Made by a program: the position numbers and the translations under genes. The notes under the pieces are model-generated. The model did not search any database. It was not told the origin of the DNA and worked only from the letters and a program-made list of their open reading frames with translations. DNA of 10,062 nt from Phycisphaerae bacterium (lineage in GTDB: Bacteria > Planctomycetota > Phycisphaerae > UBA1845 > Fen-1342), in the NCBI GenBank assembly GCA_026984555.1, contig JALSRY010000525.1, positions 1-10,062 of the forward strand, written 5' to 3'. The stretch's first letter is position 1. The number at the start of each line of letters is the position of its first letter. Shown here in pieces: positions 1 through 7,695 of this stretch.

Positions 1-3000
1 TCGCGCTCAAGAAAGCCCGCGTCGAGGACGTACTGCCGCTGCTCCAGGAAATCTTCACCGCGGCCGGCGGCAATGCCCGCGGCGGCCGGCGGGGCGGTTC
101 TCCCGCAAACCTCGGCCCCGTGACCATCTCCGCCGACCCCCGCACCAATGCCATCATCTTCGTGGCCCAGGCCAAGGACGTGGACACCGTCCGCGCCCAG
201 ATCGAGAGCCTCGATATCGCCGGCGCGATCGCCGATGTCGAGATGTACGTCTGCAAATATGGCGACGCCGCGGCCATCGCCCAGGCCGTTGGCGAGATGT
301 TTGCGGGCACCTCGCCACGCAGAAGCGGACGGCGCAGCCCGCGCGGGGCCGCCGCCGGCACGCCCAATATCGACCTGCGCATCACCGCCGAACCCGGCAC
401 CAACACCATCCTCGTCCGGGGGCCCGCGGAGCGGCGGGACGAGGTCTTCAAGCAGATCGAGAAACTCGACCGCCAGAGCCGGTACGAAATCCACGAATTG
501 CAGCTCGCCTTCGCCAAGCCCCAACAAGTCGCCGACAAGCTCATCCAGATTTTCGGCGGCTCCGGCGGTTCCGCGTTGGGCGGACGCGCGATGGGTGGCA
601 GGCGCCGTGGCCGTTCGGCCGTCGCCCAGGTGCCCGGCCGCATCGTGGTGGTCGGCGACGACAACACCAAGCGTCTGTTTATCCGCGCTCCCGACGAGAT
701 CTACGACGAGATGGAAAACCTCGTCAGCCTGCTCGACCAGCCGAGCGAAAAACTCCAGGTCAAGCGCTTTGCCCTCAAGCACGCCGACGCATCCGCCGTC
801 GTTGAATCGGTCAAGGGCGCCATGATGGAGTACATGCAGCTCCAGCGGCAGCTCGGCGGCAGCGAGATGAACTTCGACGCCTTCACGGCCGTGGCCGACC
901 CGCGCACCAACAGCGTGATCGTCGTCGGTTCGAAGGAAACCTTCGTATTCGTCGATCAGATCATCAACGAGGTGGACGGTGCCATTCCCGCCGAGCAACA
1001 GAAACAGTTCCGCATGTTCGTGCTCGACAACGCCGACGCCCAGACCGTCGCCGACGCCATCAACAGCTTCGCCGCCGGCGGTGCCACAACCGGCGGCAGG
1101 CGCGGCGGACGGCGGGGCCGGGGCATGATGGCCGGAGCCATGAGCGCCGGGACGCTCGACGTGCAGGCCGTCGCCGAGCCAGCCAGCAACGCCGTCATGG
1201 TCTACGGTCGGCCGGACGATGTCGCGCTCGTCGAGCAGAAGTTCATCCGTGAGCTCGAAGGCGCCGTCAGCGCCCATCTCCAGTTCGCGACCATCCCGGT
1301 CAAGGAGGCCGTCCCCAGCGAACTCATCAGCTACATCCAGCCGTTCATCGACCAGACCGCCGGCATGGGTGAGACGCGCGGCGGACGCGGACGTGGCGCG
1401 CGCGGCACGGCCGCCAACCCCGGCCCGCGTCTGATCGGCAACGACAACGTCGGCACGATCGTCGTGTACGGCTCACAGACCCAGATCGACCAGGTTCGCA
1501 TGCTCGTCCAGCGGTTCGACAACAAGGACACCCGCTTCAACCAGCACGAGATCATCCCCATCCCCTGGGGCCAGGATGCCGCCGCGCTCGCGTCCCTCGT
1601 CCAGGATCTGGTCAACAACAGCGAGCAGGAAATCGCGGCTCGTACCGGGCGCGAACCGCGACTGGTGACGGTTTCGGCCGACGAGCACAGCAACGCGATT
1701 ATCGCGTTCGGCGACCCGGCCCAGACGGCGCTGGTCAAGACGGTCGTATCGCAGCTTCAGGAAATCCGCCCCGAAAAACCCGTTACGCGGATCATCGAGC
1801 TCGTCAACCTGTCCTCCGACGAGGCCCAGGCGCTCATCGAAGACATGCAGCAACGCCGCGCCCCCGGGGCCGGCCGCAGTTCCAGCTTCCGTCGCTCACC
1901 GAGCCGTTCCCGCGGGTCCAGCTTCCGCCGCTCGCCCAGTCGCTCGCGCAGGTCCGGTTCGCGCCGGCCGTCCAGTGGCAGGCGCAGTCGCCCGCGGCGG
2001 CGTAGTCGAAACATCGATCTCTCGCCTGCCGGTCCGCGGCTGGCCGGGATCGACAACGGACCACGCTGGCCACTCATCGGCACCAGCGAGTTGCGGCCCA
2101 CCATCATCACCCTGCTGCTGCGCGACGATCCGAACAACGTTCCGGCCACGGAGCCGAACGACTCTTCCAGCGATGACGAGACCCACACGACAGACAACGG
2201 CAAGGCAGCTCCGCCGGCTTCCGAGGCCAACGAGCCGGTTCGCGCGAACCAACCCGCGCCGTCGCCCGACGGCCCCCGCCAGCCGGCGGACAACCCGGCC
2301 CTGCGCGCGGCTCGCGACCAACCACCGGCGCACGGCAGCCGGCCGGCCACGCCGCCGCCGCTCAACAGCATCAGTGGGCAACTGCGCGGCGAGGTCATCG
2401 CCACGCCGATCGACAGCAAGCGCATCATCATCACCGGCGACCAGGACGACGTGGATTTCATCGTGCAGATGCTCGCGCTGATGGAACGCTCCACCCCGAA
2501 GCCGACCATCGAGGTCTTTACCCTTCAGAACACCAAGGCCGCTGCCATCGCCCCCGTGCTCGAACAGACGATGCAAGCCCTGATCCAGACCCGCGGCGGC
2601 GGCGACCGTGTGGACAATTTCAGCATCGTGGCCGAGGCCCGCAGCAATTCGCTGATCGTCTCGGCGTCCGAGACGAACATGGAGATGATCGCCGAGATCG
2701 TCGCCCGCCTCGATATCGACACCCTCAAGGACACCCAGGTCAAGATCGTTCCGCTCAAGCACATGCGCGCCGCGGAAGCGTTCGACCTGCTCCAGGACGC
2801 GATCAAGAAACTCAATGACATGCGCGACGTGCCGGCCAACTCGCAGGCCACGATTCAGGCGATCGAACGCTCCAACGCCATCCAGATCGTCGGCACCGCT
2901 TCGGACATCAAGGAAATCGAGAGGATGATCGAGGGGATCGACGTCGAACTCCCCCCGGAGGACGACTTCACCACCGCCGACATCTTCGTCTACGACCTCA

Positions 3001-6000
3001 AGAACGCCAACGCCGAGGACTTGGCCAAGACGCTCACCGACATGATCAAGGCCGAACGCGTTACCGGCACCGACAAGAGCAAGATGCCCATGCTGCGCAA
3101 GCTCTTTGTCCGCACCGCCGACGGGCGTGAGCTTCCGCCGCTCAACCTCGACAAGCCGATCCTGATCCTGCCGGAGAAGGGCAAGAACTCGCTGCTGATC
3201 TTCTCGAACAAGCCCAACGGCGAAGCCCTGCTCGAGATCGTCAAGCTTTTCGATCAGCTTCCGACCGGCGAGGAAATCGAGGTCAAATCGTTCGCCCTCA
3301 AGCACGCCAACGCGGACGAGCTGGCCCAACTGCTTCAGAAGATGTTCGACGACGCCAAGGCCTCGCTCAAGCGAGCGACCAACCTTTCCAGCAAGAGCGC
3401 TGAAAAGGGCGTCATGCTGCCCAGCCCGCCCGGAATCGCCGCACGCGGTCTGCCTTACAACATCGTCATCACCGCCGATGTGCGCAGCAACACCCTCATG
3501 GTCGTGGGACACAAGGATTCGGTTCTCCTCGCGGCGGGCCTGGTCTCGCAGCTCGACAAGCCTTCCACCAACCTCGGCATCAAGCCCCATCTGCTCCAGT
3601 TGCGCAACGTCCAGGCGACGACGCTCAAGGATCAGCTCGACCAGATGCTCAAGGATCGGCTCGATGCGCTCGGCGACTCGAAAAACACCGCCCGCGACAG
3701 TGCCATCATCACCGCCGACGACCGCTCCAATACGCTCGTGGTTCTCGCCACCGACAGCGTGTTCAAGATGGTCGAGGATCTCGCCACGCGGCTCGACGGG
3801 GCCTCGCCCTACAGCGTCGTGGACAGCGAGTTTCGCCGGCTCCAGTTCGCCGATGCGGCCAAGCTCGCCGGCATGCTCCAGGAACTGTTCGACAAGAAGA
3901 AAGACGCCGACCGCGATGTGACCCAGTCCGGCCAGAAAAACGTCCTGTACGTCTTCGCCGACGCCCGCAGCAACTCCCTCATGCTGACCGGCACCCGCGA
4001 TTACCTCCAGGAAGCCAAGGCCCTGATCGACAAGCTCGACCAGTCGTATGACCCCACAGTCCAGTTCCGGGTCCGCCCCGTGCGGCTCAACAGCGCTGCG
4101 AACATCGCCCAGCTCCTGGGCGACATGATCAAGGAGAGCCGCAGCGATCAGAAAGCGGAGATGAAGGGCACGCCGATCTACGTCGGTGCCGACCCGTACT
4201 CCAACAACCTGCTGCTGGCGGCATCGCAGGAAGACATGCGGATGCTCGAACGCTGGATCGACCTGCTCGACCGTCCCGCCGAACCCGGCCGCATCATTCG
4301 CATCATCCCGCTCAAGCACGGCCGCGCCCAGGACCTGGCTCAGAACGCCCAGAACCTGTTCCAGACCAAGGCCAGCGGGGCCGATGCCGACGTCACCGTG
4401 ACCTACGAGGAGACGACCAACTCCGTCATCGCGATCGGCCCGCCCGCGGTGGTCAAAGACATCGTCGCGTTCGTCAATGACCTCAACACGGCCGAAGGCG
4501 CCGGCGCGATCGTCAAGATCTTCAAGCTCAAGCAGGCCGACGTTGCCGATGCCGGCGAACTGCTGCGCAACATCCTCGAGGGGCGGGGCGGCGCGGTCGG
4601 TGGCGGCCGGACCAGCGGTTCCACCCGCTCCCAGCAGCAGATGCAGCAGGTCGTCCTCATGTTCCAGCGCCAGCATCCCGAAATCGGTCCTGAGCTGCTC
4701 AAGGCCCTGCGCAGCGACATCGTCGTGACCGACGATTTGCGCACGAATTCGCTCGTCGTCACCGCGCCCCCCGAGAGCATGCCCCTCATGGAATCGCTCG
4801 TGAAAGCGATCGATGTCCCACCCGAATCCGCCAATATCCGCGTATTCCGGCTGCGTAACGCCGACGCTCAGGAAATGGTCACCACGCTCGAAGGACTCTT
4901 CGCCAACCAGCAGCAGGGCGGTTCGAGCAACACCAACGCCAACGAACAGGAAATGCGCCTCACGCTTGGCGACCTCGTCCCCGGCGGACGCCAGCAAATC
5001 GCCTTCACGGTCGATACCCGCACAAACTCCGTCATCGCCGCCGGCACCCTCGGCTACCTCGATATGGTCGATGAGCTTATTCTCAAGCTCGATTCGCAGC
5101 CCATCCGCGAACGCAAGACCCTCGTCGTTCAGCCCGCCAACAACCCCGCCAGCGCCATCCAGCAGGCGATCAAGGAATACAACGATGCCGAGCAGCAACG
5201 GCTCAGCGAGCTGGGCGAGGATATCTCTGTAACCAAGAAGCAGGAACGCGAGATTGTCGCCATCGCCAACGAGGACACCAACCGCCTGATCCTCGATTAC
5301 GACCCTCGCCGCGAATCCGACATTCTCCAACTGGTCCGCGACCTCGACCAGCCTCCGCCCCAGGTGATGATCCAGGTGCTCATCGTCGAGGTCACCATCG
5401 ACAACTCGCTCGATCTCGGCGTGGAGTTCGCGTTCCAGGACTTGCAGTACACCAAGGCCGGACCGACCGACACGACCACCTTCGACTTCGTCGGCGGAAC
5501 CGACATCGGCGCCGCCGGCACCGGCTTGGGCGGTTTCACCTTTACCATCACCGGCGCCGATTTCAATTTCCTCCTGCGGACCCTCCAGAACGAGGGGCAC
5601 CTCAACGTCCTCTCGCGGCCGCAGATCGTCGCGATGGATAACCAGGAAGCCTCCATCAAGATCACCAACGACGTTCCCTATCTTTCCGGCTCGACCGTCA
5701 CCGCCACCGGAATCGTCCAGAGCAACGTCGCCCGGCGTGAGGTCGGCATCGAACTGACCGTCACCCCCCACATCAACCCCGACGGCTTCGTCCGCATGGA
5801 AATCGACCAGAAGGTTTCCGATATCACCGGCTCCACCGTCGATGTCGGCAACGGGGCGACCTCGCCCGTCTTCCTCGACCGCGAAGCCACCACCACCGTC
5901 ACCGTCAAGGACAACGAAACCGTCGTGCTCGGCGGCCTGATCACGACTCGTGACGAACGCCGCGAACAGAAAATACCGCTGCTGGGCGATATTCCCCTGC

Positions 6001-6371
6001 TCGGCTGGCTCGCCCGCAACGATCACAACGAAACCAAGCACACCGAGCTGCTCGTGATCCTCACGCCTCGCGTGGTTCGCTCCGTCGAGGACTATCGCGA
6101 ACTTTCCGCCCAGGAACGTGATCGCACCGGCGTCATTCCCGAGTCGGTTCTGACGAGCGAGCTCATGAGCGGACTCCAGGTCAAACCCGAGAACGTCACC
6201 ACGAACAAGACACGCGACCTCATCGGCCCCTTCCCCGAAAAGGACGAGTCTCAAAAAACCACCGGATCTGGACAAGGCGCCTACGGGCCGCGACCGCCCG
6301 CCAAAAAGGACGGCTCCGTGGGTGAAACTTACGATATCCCGATCTCCTGGACACATACCAGGAAGAAATAG
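1..6371 (+). CDS. gspD: Giant GspD-type outer-membrane secretin with at least 19 N-domain repeats (5' end outside window)
   Basis: This is the 3' part of a secretin, the multimeric outer-membrane channel of type II secretion-like systems. The first full codon is at base 3 and the frame is open to the edge. A GTG at 120 could be taken as a start, but the 39 codons before it already encode the first half of an N-domain (ALKKARVEDVLPLLQEIF), so the gene starts upstream. The window holds 2,122 residues, about three times a usual whole GspD (about 650-700). Residues 1 to about 1,787 are tandem secretin N-domain-like repeats. From base 5364 to about 6080 lies the secretin barrel domain, with VMIQVLIVEV at its start, VPYLSG near 5673, and TVVLGGL then PLLGDIPLLGWL at 5976-6011. 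The ending RSVEDYREL and the core fit GspD better than PilQ. The last 95 or so residues are hydrophilic with no recognised domain. The family call is firm; the exported substrate is unknown. It is probably co-transcribed with the next two genes. Confidence 0.95.
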   Translation, partial: ALKKARVEDVLPLLQEIFTAAGGNARGGRRGGSPANLGPVTISADPRTNAIIFVAQAKDVDTVRAQIESLDIAGAIADVEMYVCKYGDAAAIAQAVGEMFAGTSPRRSGRRSPRGAAAGTPNIDLRITAEPGTNTILVRGPAERRDEVFKQIEKLDRQSRYEIHELQLAFAKPQQVADKLIQIFGGSGGSALGGRAMGGRRRGRSAVAQVPGRIVVVGDDNTKRLFIRAPDEIYDEMENLVSLLDQPSEKLQVKRFALKHADASAVVESVKGAMMEYMQLQRQLGGSEMNFDAFTAVADPRTNSVIVVGSKETFVFVDQIINEVDGAIPAEQQKQFRMFVLDNADAQTVADAINSFAAGGATTGGRRGGRRGRGMMAGAMSAGTLDVQAVAEPASNAVMVYGRPDDVALVEQKFIRELEGAVSAHLQFATIPVKEAVPSELISYIQPFIDQTAGMGETRGGRGRGARGTAANPGPRLIGNDNVGTIVVYGSQTQIDQVRMLVQRFDNKDTRFNQHEIIPIPWGQDAAALASLVQDLVNNSEQEIAARTGREPRLVTVSADEHSNAIIAFGDPAQTALVKTVVSQLQEIRPEKPVTRIIELVNLSSDEAQALIEDMQQRRAPGAGRSSSFRRSPSRSRGSSFRRSPSRSRRSGSRRPSSGRRSRPRRRSRNIDLSPAGPRLAGIDNGPRWPLIGTSELRPTIITLLLRDDPNNVPATEPNDSSSDDETHTTDNGKAAPPASEANEPVRANQPAPSPDGPRQPADNPALRAARDQPPAHGSRPATPPPLNSISGQLRGEVIATPIDSKRIIITGDQDDVDFIVQMLALMERSTPKPTIEVFTLQNTKAAAIAPVLEQTMQALIQTRGGGDRVDNFSIVAEARSNSLIVSASETNMEMIAEIVARLDIDTLKDTQVKIVPLKHMRAAEAFDLLQDAIKKLNDMRDVPANSQATIQAIERSNAIQIVGTASDIKEIERMIEGIDVELPPEDDFTTADIFVYDLKNANAEDLAKTLTDMIKAERVTGTDKSKMPMLRKLFVRTADGRELPPLNLDKPILILPEKGKNSLLIFSNKPNGEALLEIVKLFDQLPTGEEIEVKSFALKHANADELAQLLQKMFDDAKASLKRATNLSSKSAEKGVMLPSPPGIAARGLPYNIVITADVRSNTLMVVGHKDSVLLAAGLVSQLDKPSTNLGIKPHLLQLRNVQATTLKDQLDQMLKDRLDALGDSKNTARDSAIITADDRSNTLVVLATDSVFKMVEDLATRLDGASPYSVVDSEFRRLQFADAAKLAGMLQELFDKKKDADRDVTQSGQKNVLYVFADARSNSLMLTGTRDYLQEAKALIDKLDQSYDPTVQFRVRPVRLNSAANIAQLLGDMIKESRSDQKAEMKGTPIYVGADPYSNNLLLAASQEDMRMLERWIDLLDRPAEPGRIIRIIPLKHGRAQDLAQNAQNLFQTKASGADADVTVTYEETTNSVIAIGPPAVVKDIVAFVNDLNTAEGAGAIVKIFKLKQADVADAGELLRNILEGRGGAVGGGRTSGSTRSQQQMQQVVLMFQRQHPEIGPELLKALRSDIVVTDDLRTNSLVVTAPPESMPLMESLVKAIDVPPESANIRVFRLRNADAQEMVTTLEGLFANQQQGGSSNTNANEQEMRLTLGDLVPGGRQQIAFTVDTRTNSVIAAGTLGYLDMVDELILKLDSQPIRERKTLVVQPANNPASAIQQAIKEYNDAEQQRLSELGEDISVTKKQEREIVAIANEDTNRLILDYDPRRESDILQLVRDLDQPPPQVMIQVLIVEVTIDNSLDLGVEFAFQDLQYTKAGPTDTTTFDFVGGTDIGAAGTGLGGFTFTITGADFNFLLRTLQNEGHLNVLSRPQIVAMDNQEASIKITNDVPYLSGSTVTATGIVQSNVARREVGIELTVTPHINPDGFVRMEIDQKVSDITGSTVDVGNGATSPVFLDREATTTVTVKDNETVVLGGLITTRDERREQKIPLLGDIPLLGWLARNDHNETKHTELLVILTPRVVRSVEDYRELSAQERDRTGVIPESVLTSELMSGLQVKPENVTTNKTRDLIGPFPEKDESQKTTGSGQGAYGPRPPAKKDGSVGETYDIPISWTHTRKK
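3..5360 (+). repeat. Array of about 19 tandem secretin N-domain-like protein repeats
   Basis: Each unit of about 75-100 residues follows one pattern: a strand and helix of the type FALKHADAxxxxxxLxxMF, a variable loop, a strand of the type ITADxRSNTLxVxG, then a helix ending LxxLD. Approximate starts are 3 (truncated), 243, 489, 759, 1008, 1284, 1545, 1785, 2508, 2736, 2976, 3276, 3579, 3816, 4065, 4293, 4509, 4836 and 5115. Unit 8 (1785-2505) is swollen to about 240 residues by an insert. Units 11, 12, 17 and 18 also have long loops. The units are divergent in sequence, so this is old duplication rather than a recent expansion. Only short stretches remain alike in DNA; for example 768-790 and 3291-3313 differ at 2 of 23 bases. 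Canonical GspD has three such domains (N1-N3) after N0. Confidence 0.9.
1881..1952 (+). repeat. Two tandem 36-bp units encoding an Arg/Ser-rich dodecapeptide
   Basis: Bases 1881-1916 and 1917-1952 are direct repeats with 29 of 36 bases identical. They encode SSFRRSPSRSRG and SSFRRSPSRSRR. Most differences are at synonymous third positions, so the peptide is kept while the DNA drifts. The repeat is the core of a 45-residue stretch (1875-2009) in which I count 19 Arg and 17 Ser and no acidic residue. It lies inside the expanded loop of secretin N-domain 8. Confidence 0.9.
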
Positions 6372-6376
6372 ACGCG

Positions 6377-7123
6377 ATGCACACCCGCTCGCTGGTAACA
6401 AACGGAATGCTTCCCCCGTCGCGGCCGGCGACCCTGTCGGCCCGCGGCATCGACGCGCTCGCCGTCGCGGTGCTGGTCGCTGGCTGTCTGCTGGTCGCTG
6501 GCTGCCAGGCCCCCGGAGACGCCTCGCTCAAGCCGATGTGGAGCTCCGACACGCCCCGAGCCAAGCGCGGAAAATCGCAGGTCGATGCCGCGCGCGTTCC
6601 GACGCGCGACGACATCGTGAAGATCGTCCAGTTCTGGCCCCAGACCCCCTGGCTGTTCGAGTCGGATCGCATCGTCGGTTTCAAGGCCACGATCTACTTC
6701 GTCTCGGGCCAGACCGACAAGGGAGCTTTTGTTCCCGGAACCATTTTCATCTGGATCTACGAATACGACCGCGCGCCCCGCGGTCGGCACAAACGCCGAC
6801 TCGCCTGGATGTGGGAACTCGACGAGCACCAGGCCGAGGGATTCCGCGTGACCCGCAAATCTATCGCCGGATACTACTACGGCTTTCCGCTGCGCTGGCC
6901 TGCCGAGGTCAAGCTCGAAGGCAAGATGGTCGAGTTCCAATTCGGCTACCAGCGTGGTGACGGTCGCATCGTGCTCAGCTCGCCCAAGCGCTTCGTCGTG
7001 CCCGTACCGCTCGGCTACGAGCCCGAGGACGACGCCACGCCGCCCGCGTCCGCAGCATCCCAACCGTCCGCCGTACCCTCGCGCGCTCCTGCGCTTCCGA
7101 CTCGCGGGGGTCGCCGGCCATGA
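6377..7123 (+). CDS. Predicted outer-membrane or periplasmic lipoprotein, function unknown
   Basis: This is a 248-residue protein that I do not recognise. The N-terminus has a basic and polar lead of about 25 residues, a hydrophobic stretch (about 28-42) and two successive lipobox-like LVAGC motifs, with Cys37 and Cys43. Cys43 is the likelier lipidation site because the hydrophobic run continues up to it and polar sequence follows. Mature residues about 65-210 alternate hydrophobic and polar with many aromatics (TIFIWIYEYD, GYYYGFPLRW), which suggests a beta-rich fold. The last 40 or so residues are Pro/Ala/Ser-rich and likely disordered. The ATG at 6377 is supported by AGGAAG at 6360-6365 inside the upstream secretin gene. 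The gap to the secretin stop is 5 bases, and the 3' end overlaps the next gene by ATGA, so the three genes are probably translated from one message. Its position makes a secretin-assembly or cell-envelope role plausible, but nothing in the sequence proves it. Confidence 0.85.
   Translation: MHTRSLVTNGMLPPSRPATLSARGIDALAVAVLVAGCLLVAGCQAPGDASLKPMWSSDTPRAKRGKSQVDAARVPTRDDIVKIVQFWPQTPWLFESDRIVGFKATIYFVSGQTDKGAFVPGTIFIWIYEYDRAPRGRHKRRLAWMWELDEHQAEGFRVTRKSIAGYYYGFPLRWPAEVKLEGKMVEFQFGYQRGDGRIVLSSPKRFVVPVPLGYEPEDDATPPASAASQPSAVPSRAPALPTRGGRRP
6472..6507 (+). repeat. 18-bp tandem duplication that doubles the lipobox
   Basis: Bases 6472-6489 and 6490-6507 match at 15 of 18 positions (GCTGGTCGCTGGCTG plus three differing bases). 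In frame they encode LVAGCL and LVAGCQ, so the lipobox is present twice, six residues apart. The likely origin is slippage duplication within the signal peptide. Confidence 0.85.
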
Positions 7124-7614
7124 CCTGGGGCGGCTTTTCGCTGCTGCTGGTGGCGGTCTACGCCGTCCAGACCGGCGTGCTTGCGCTGGTTCCGCTTCCG
7201 GGGTTCGACGCCTTCCTGGTGCTCGCGATCGTGTGCGCCCTGCGGATGCCCAGGCACGATGCCCGTCTGGCCGGCTGGATCATCGGGCTCGTGCAGGATC
7301 TCGCCAGCAGCGACGCGCTGGGCATTCACGCCCTGACGCTCGGCCTGACAGCGGTTGCGCTGACGTGGTTTCGCGAGCGCGCCAACACCGAGCTGTGGTG
7401 GGTGCGCATCGCGACAGCCTTCCTCGCCGCGATCCTCCCCCAGTATCTCTACCTGATTCACCTGCACTACTGGTCCGGCCGAGGGCAGGCCTCGCCGGTC
7501 GAACTCTTGGCCCAAGCGGCCCTCACCGCGATTCTCGCGGCGGTTGCCGCCGCCGCCATCCTCGCCCTGCCACGCCTGTCTTGGCGTCGCCGTCGTCGTT
7601 CCGCGCGCATCTGA
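7120..7614 (+). CDS. mreD: MreD-like rod-shape-determining membrane protein
   Basis: This is a 164-residue integral inner-membrane protein with about five or six hydrophobic segments (roughly residues 6-25, 29-42, 49-62, 64-83, 96-116 and 127-151) and a strongly basic C-terminus (RLSWRRRRRSAR). The stretch LAGWIIGLVQDLASSDALG, followed by IHALTLGL (residues 50-76), matches the best-conserved MreD segment, a membrane helix then QDL and a small-residue turn before LGxHAL. MreD length is usually about 160-180 residues. In the known system MreD works with MreB, MreC and RodA/PBP2 in lateral peptidoglycan synthesis. Here neither mreB nor mreC adjoins it; the upstream partner is a lipoprotein. The start overlaps the previous stop as ATGA, which suggests translational coupling, and a G-rich stretch at 7104-7110 may act as a weak ribosome binding site. 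A different small polytopic protein with an MreD-like core remains possible. Confidence 0.78.
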   Translation: MTWGGFSLLLVAVYAVQTGVLALVPLPGFDAFLVLAIVCALRMPRHDARLAGWIIGLVQDLASSDALGIHALTLGLTAVALTWFRERANTELWWVRIATAFLAAILPQYLYLIHLHYWSGRGQASPVELLAQAALTAILAAVAAAAILALPRLSWRRRRRSARI

Positions 7615-7620
7615 TCCCTT

Positions 7621-7643
7621 GAAGCGTTTGACGCCGGCGCTTC
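7621..7643 (+). terminator. Weak hairpin just after the mreD-like stop
   Basis: GAAGCG (7621-7626) pairs with CGCTTC (7638-7643) across an 11-nt loop, starting 7 bases after the stop codon. No T-tract follows, so it is not a textbook intrinsic terminator. It may only be a 3'-end-stabilising or Rho-assisted structure, or chance. Confidence 0.25.
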
Positions 7644-7654
7644 GCCTCGCCGAA

Positions 7655-7682
7655 CTGCAAAACCCGCAGAATCTGCTAGAAT
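7655..7682 (+). promoter_or_regulatory. Extended -10 promoter for the acyl-CoA mutase gene
   Basis: TAGAAT at 7677-7682 matches the -10 consensus at 5 of 6 positions. It is preceded by TG at 7674-7675, which makes the extended form TGC-TAGAAT. The -35 region is poor: CTGCAA at 7655-7660, with a 16-nt gap, matches at 3 of 6. Extended -10 promoters tolerate a weak -35. Transcription would start near 7689 and give a leader of about 93 nt. It lies in the only sizeable gap between the mreD-like gene and the mutase, so the mutase is probably its own unit. Confidence 0.55.
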
Positions 7683-7689
7683 GTAGCAG
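7673..7689 (+). promoter_or_regulatory. Inverted repeat overlapping the -10 element (possible operator)
   Basis: CTGCTA (7673-7678) and TAGCAG (7684-7689) are perfect inverted arms around 5 bases. They overlap the proposed -10 box and the start point. A repressor bound here would block the promoter. With 6-bp arms, chance occurrence cannot be excluded. Confidence 0.35.
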
Positions 7690-7695
7690 CGCCCC

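Noticed and set aside
120..122. GTG as the start codon of the secretin
   Set aside because: The frame is open from base 3, and the 39 upstream codons encode the first half of an N-domain that continues past the GTG. The true start is outside the window.
1896..6401. An open reading frame of about 1,500 codons on the minus strand, opposite the secretin gene
   Set aside because: It mirrors the codon phase of a GC-rich gene with a strong domain match on the + strand. Its translation is a low-complexity Gly/Asp/Val/Leu/Glu/Arg series without recognisable domains, and it has no ribosome binding site of note.
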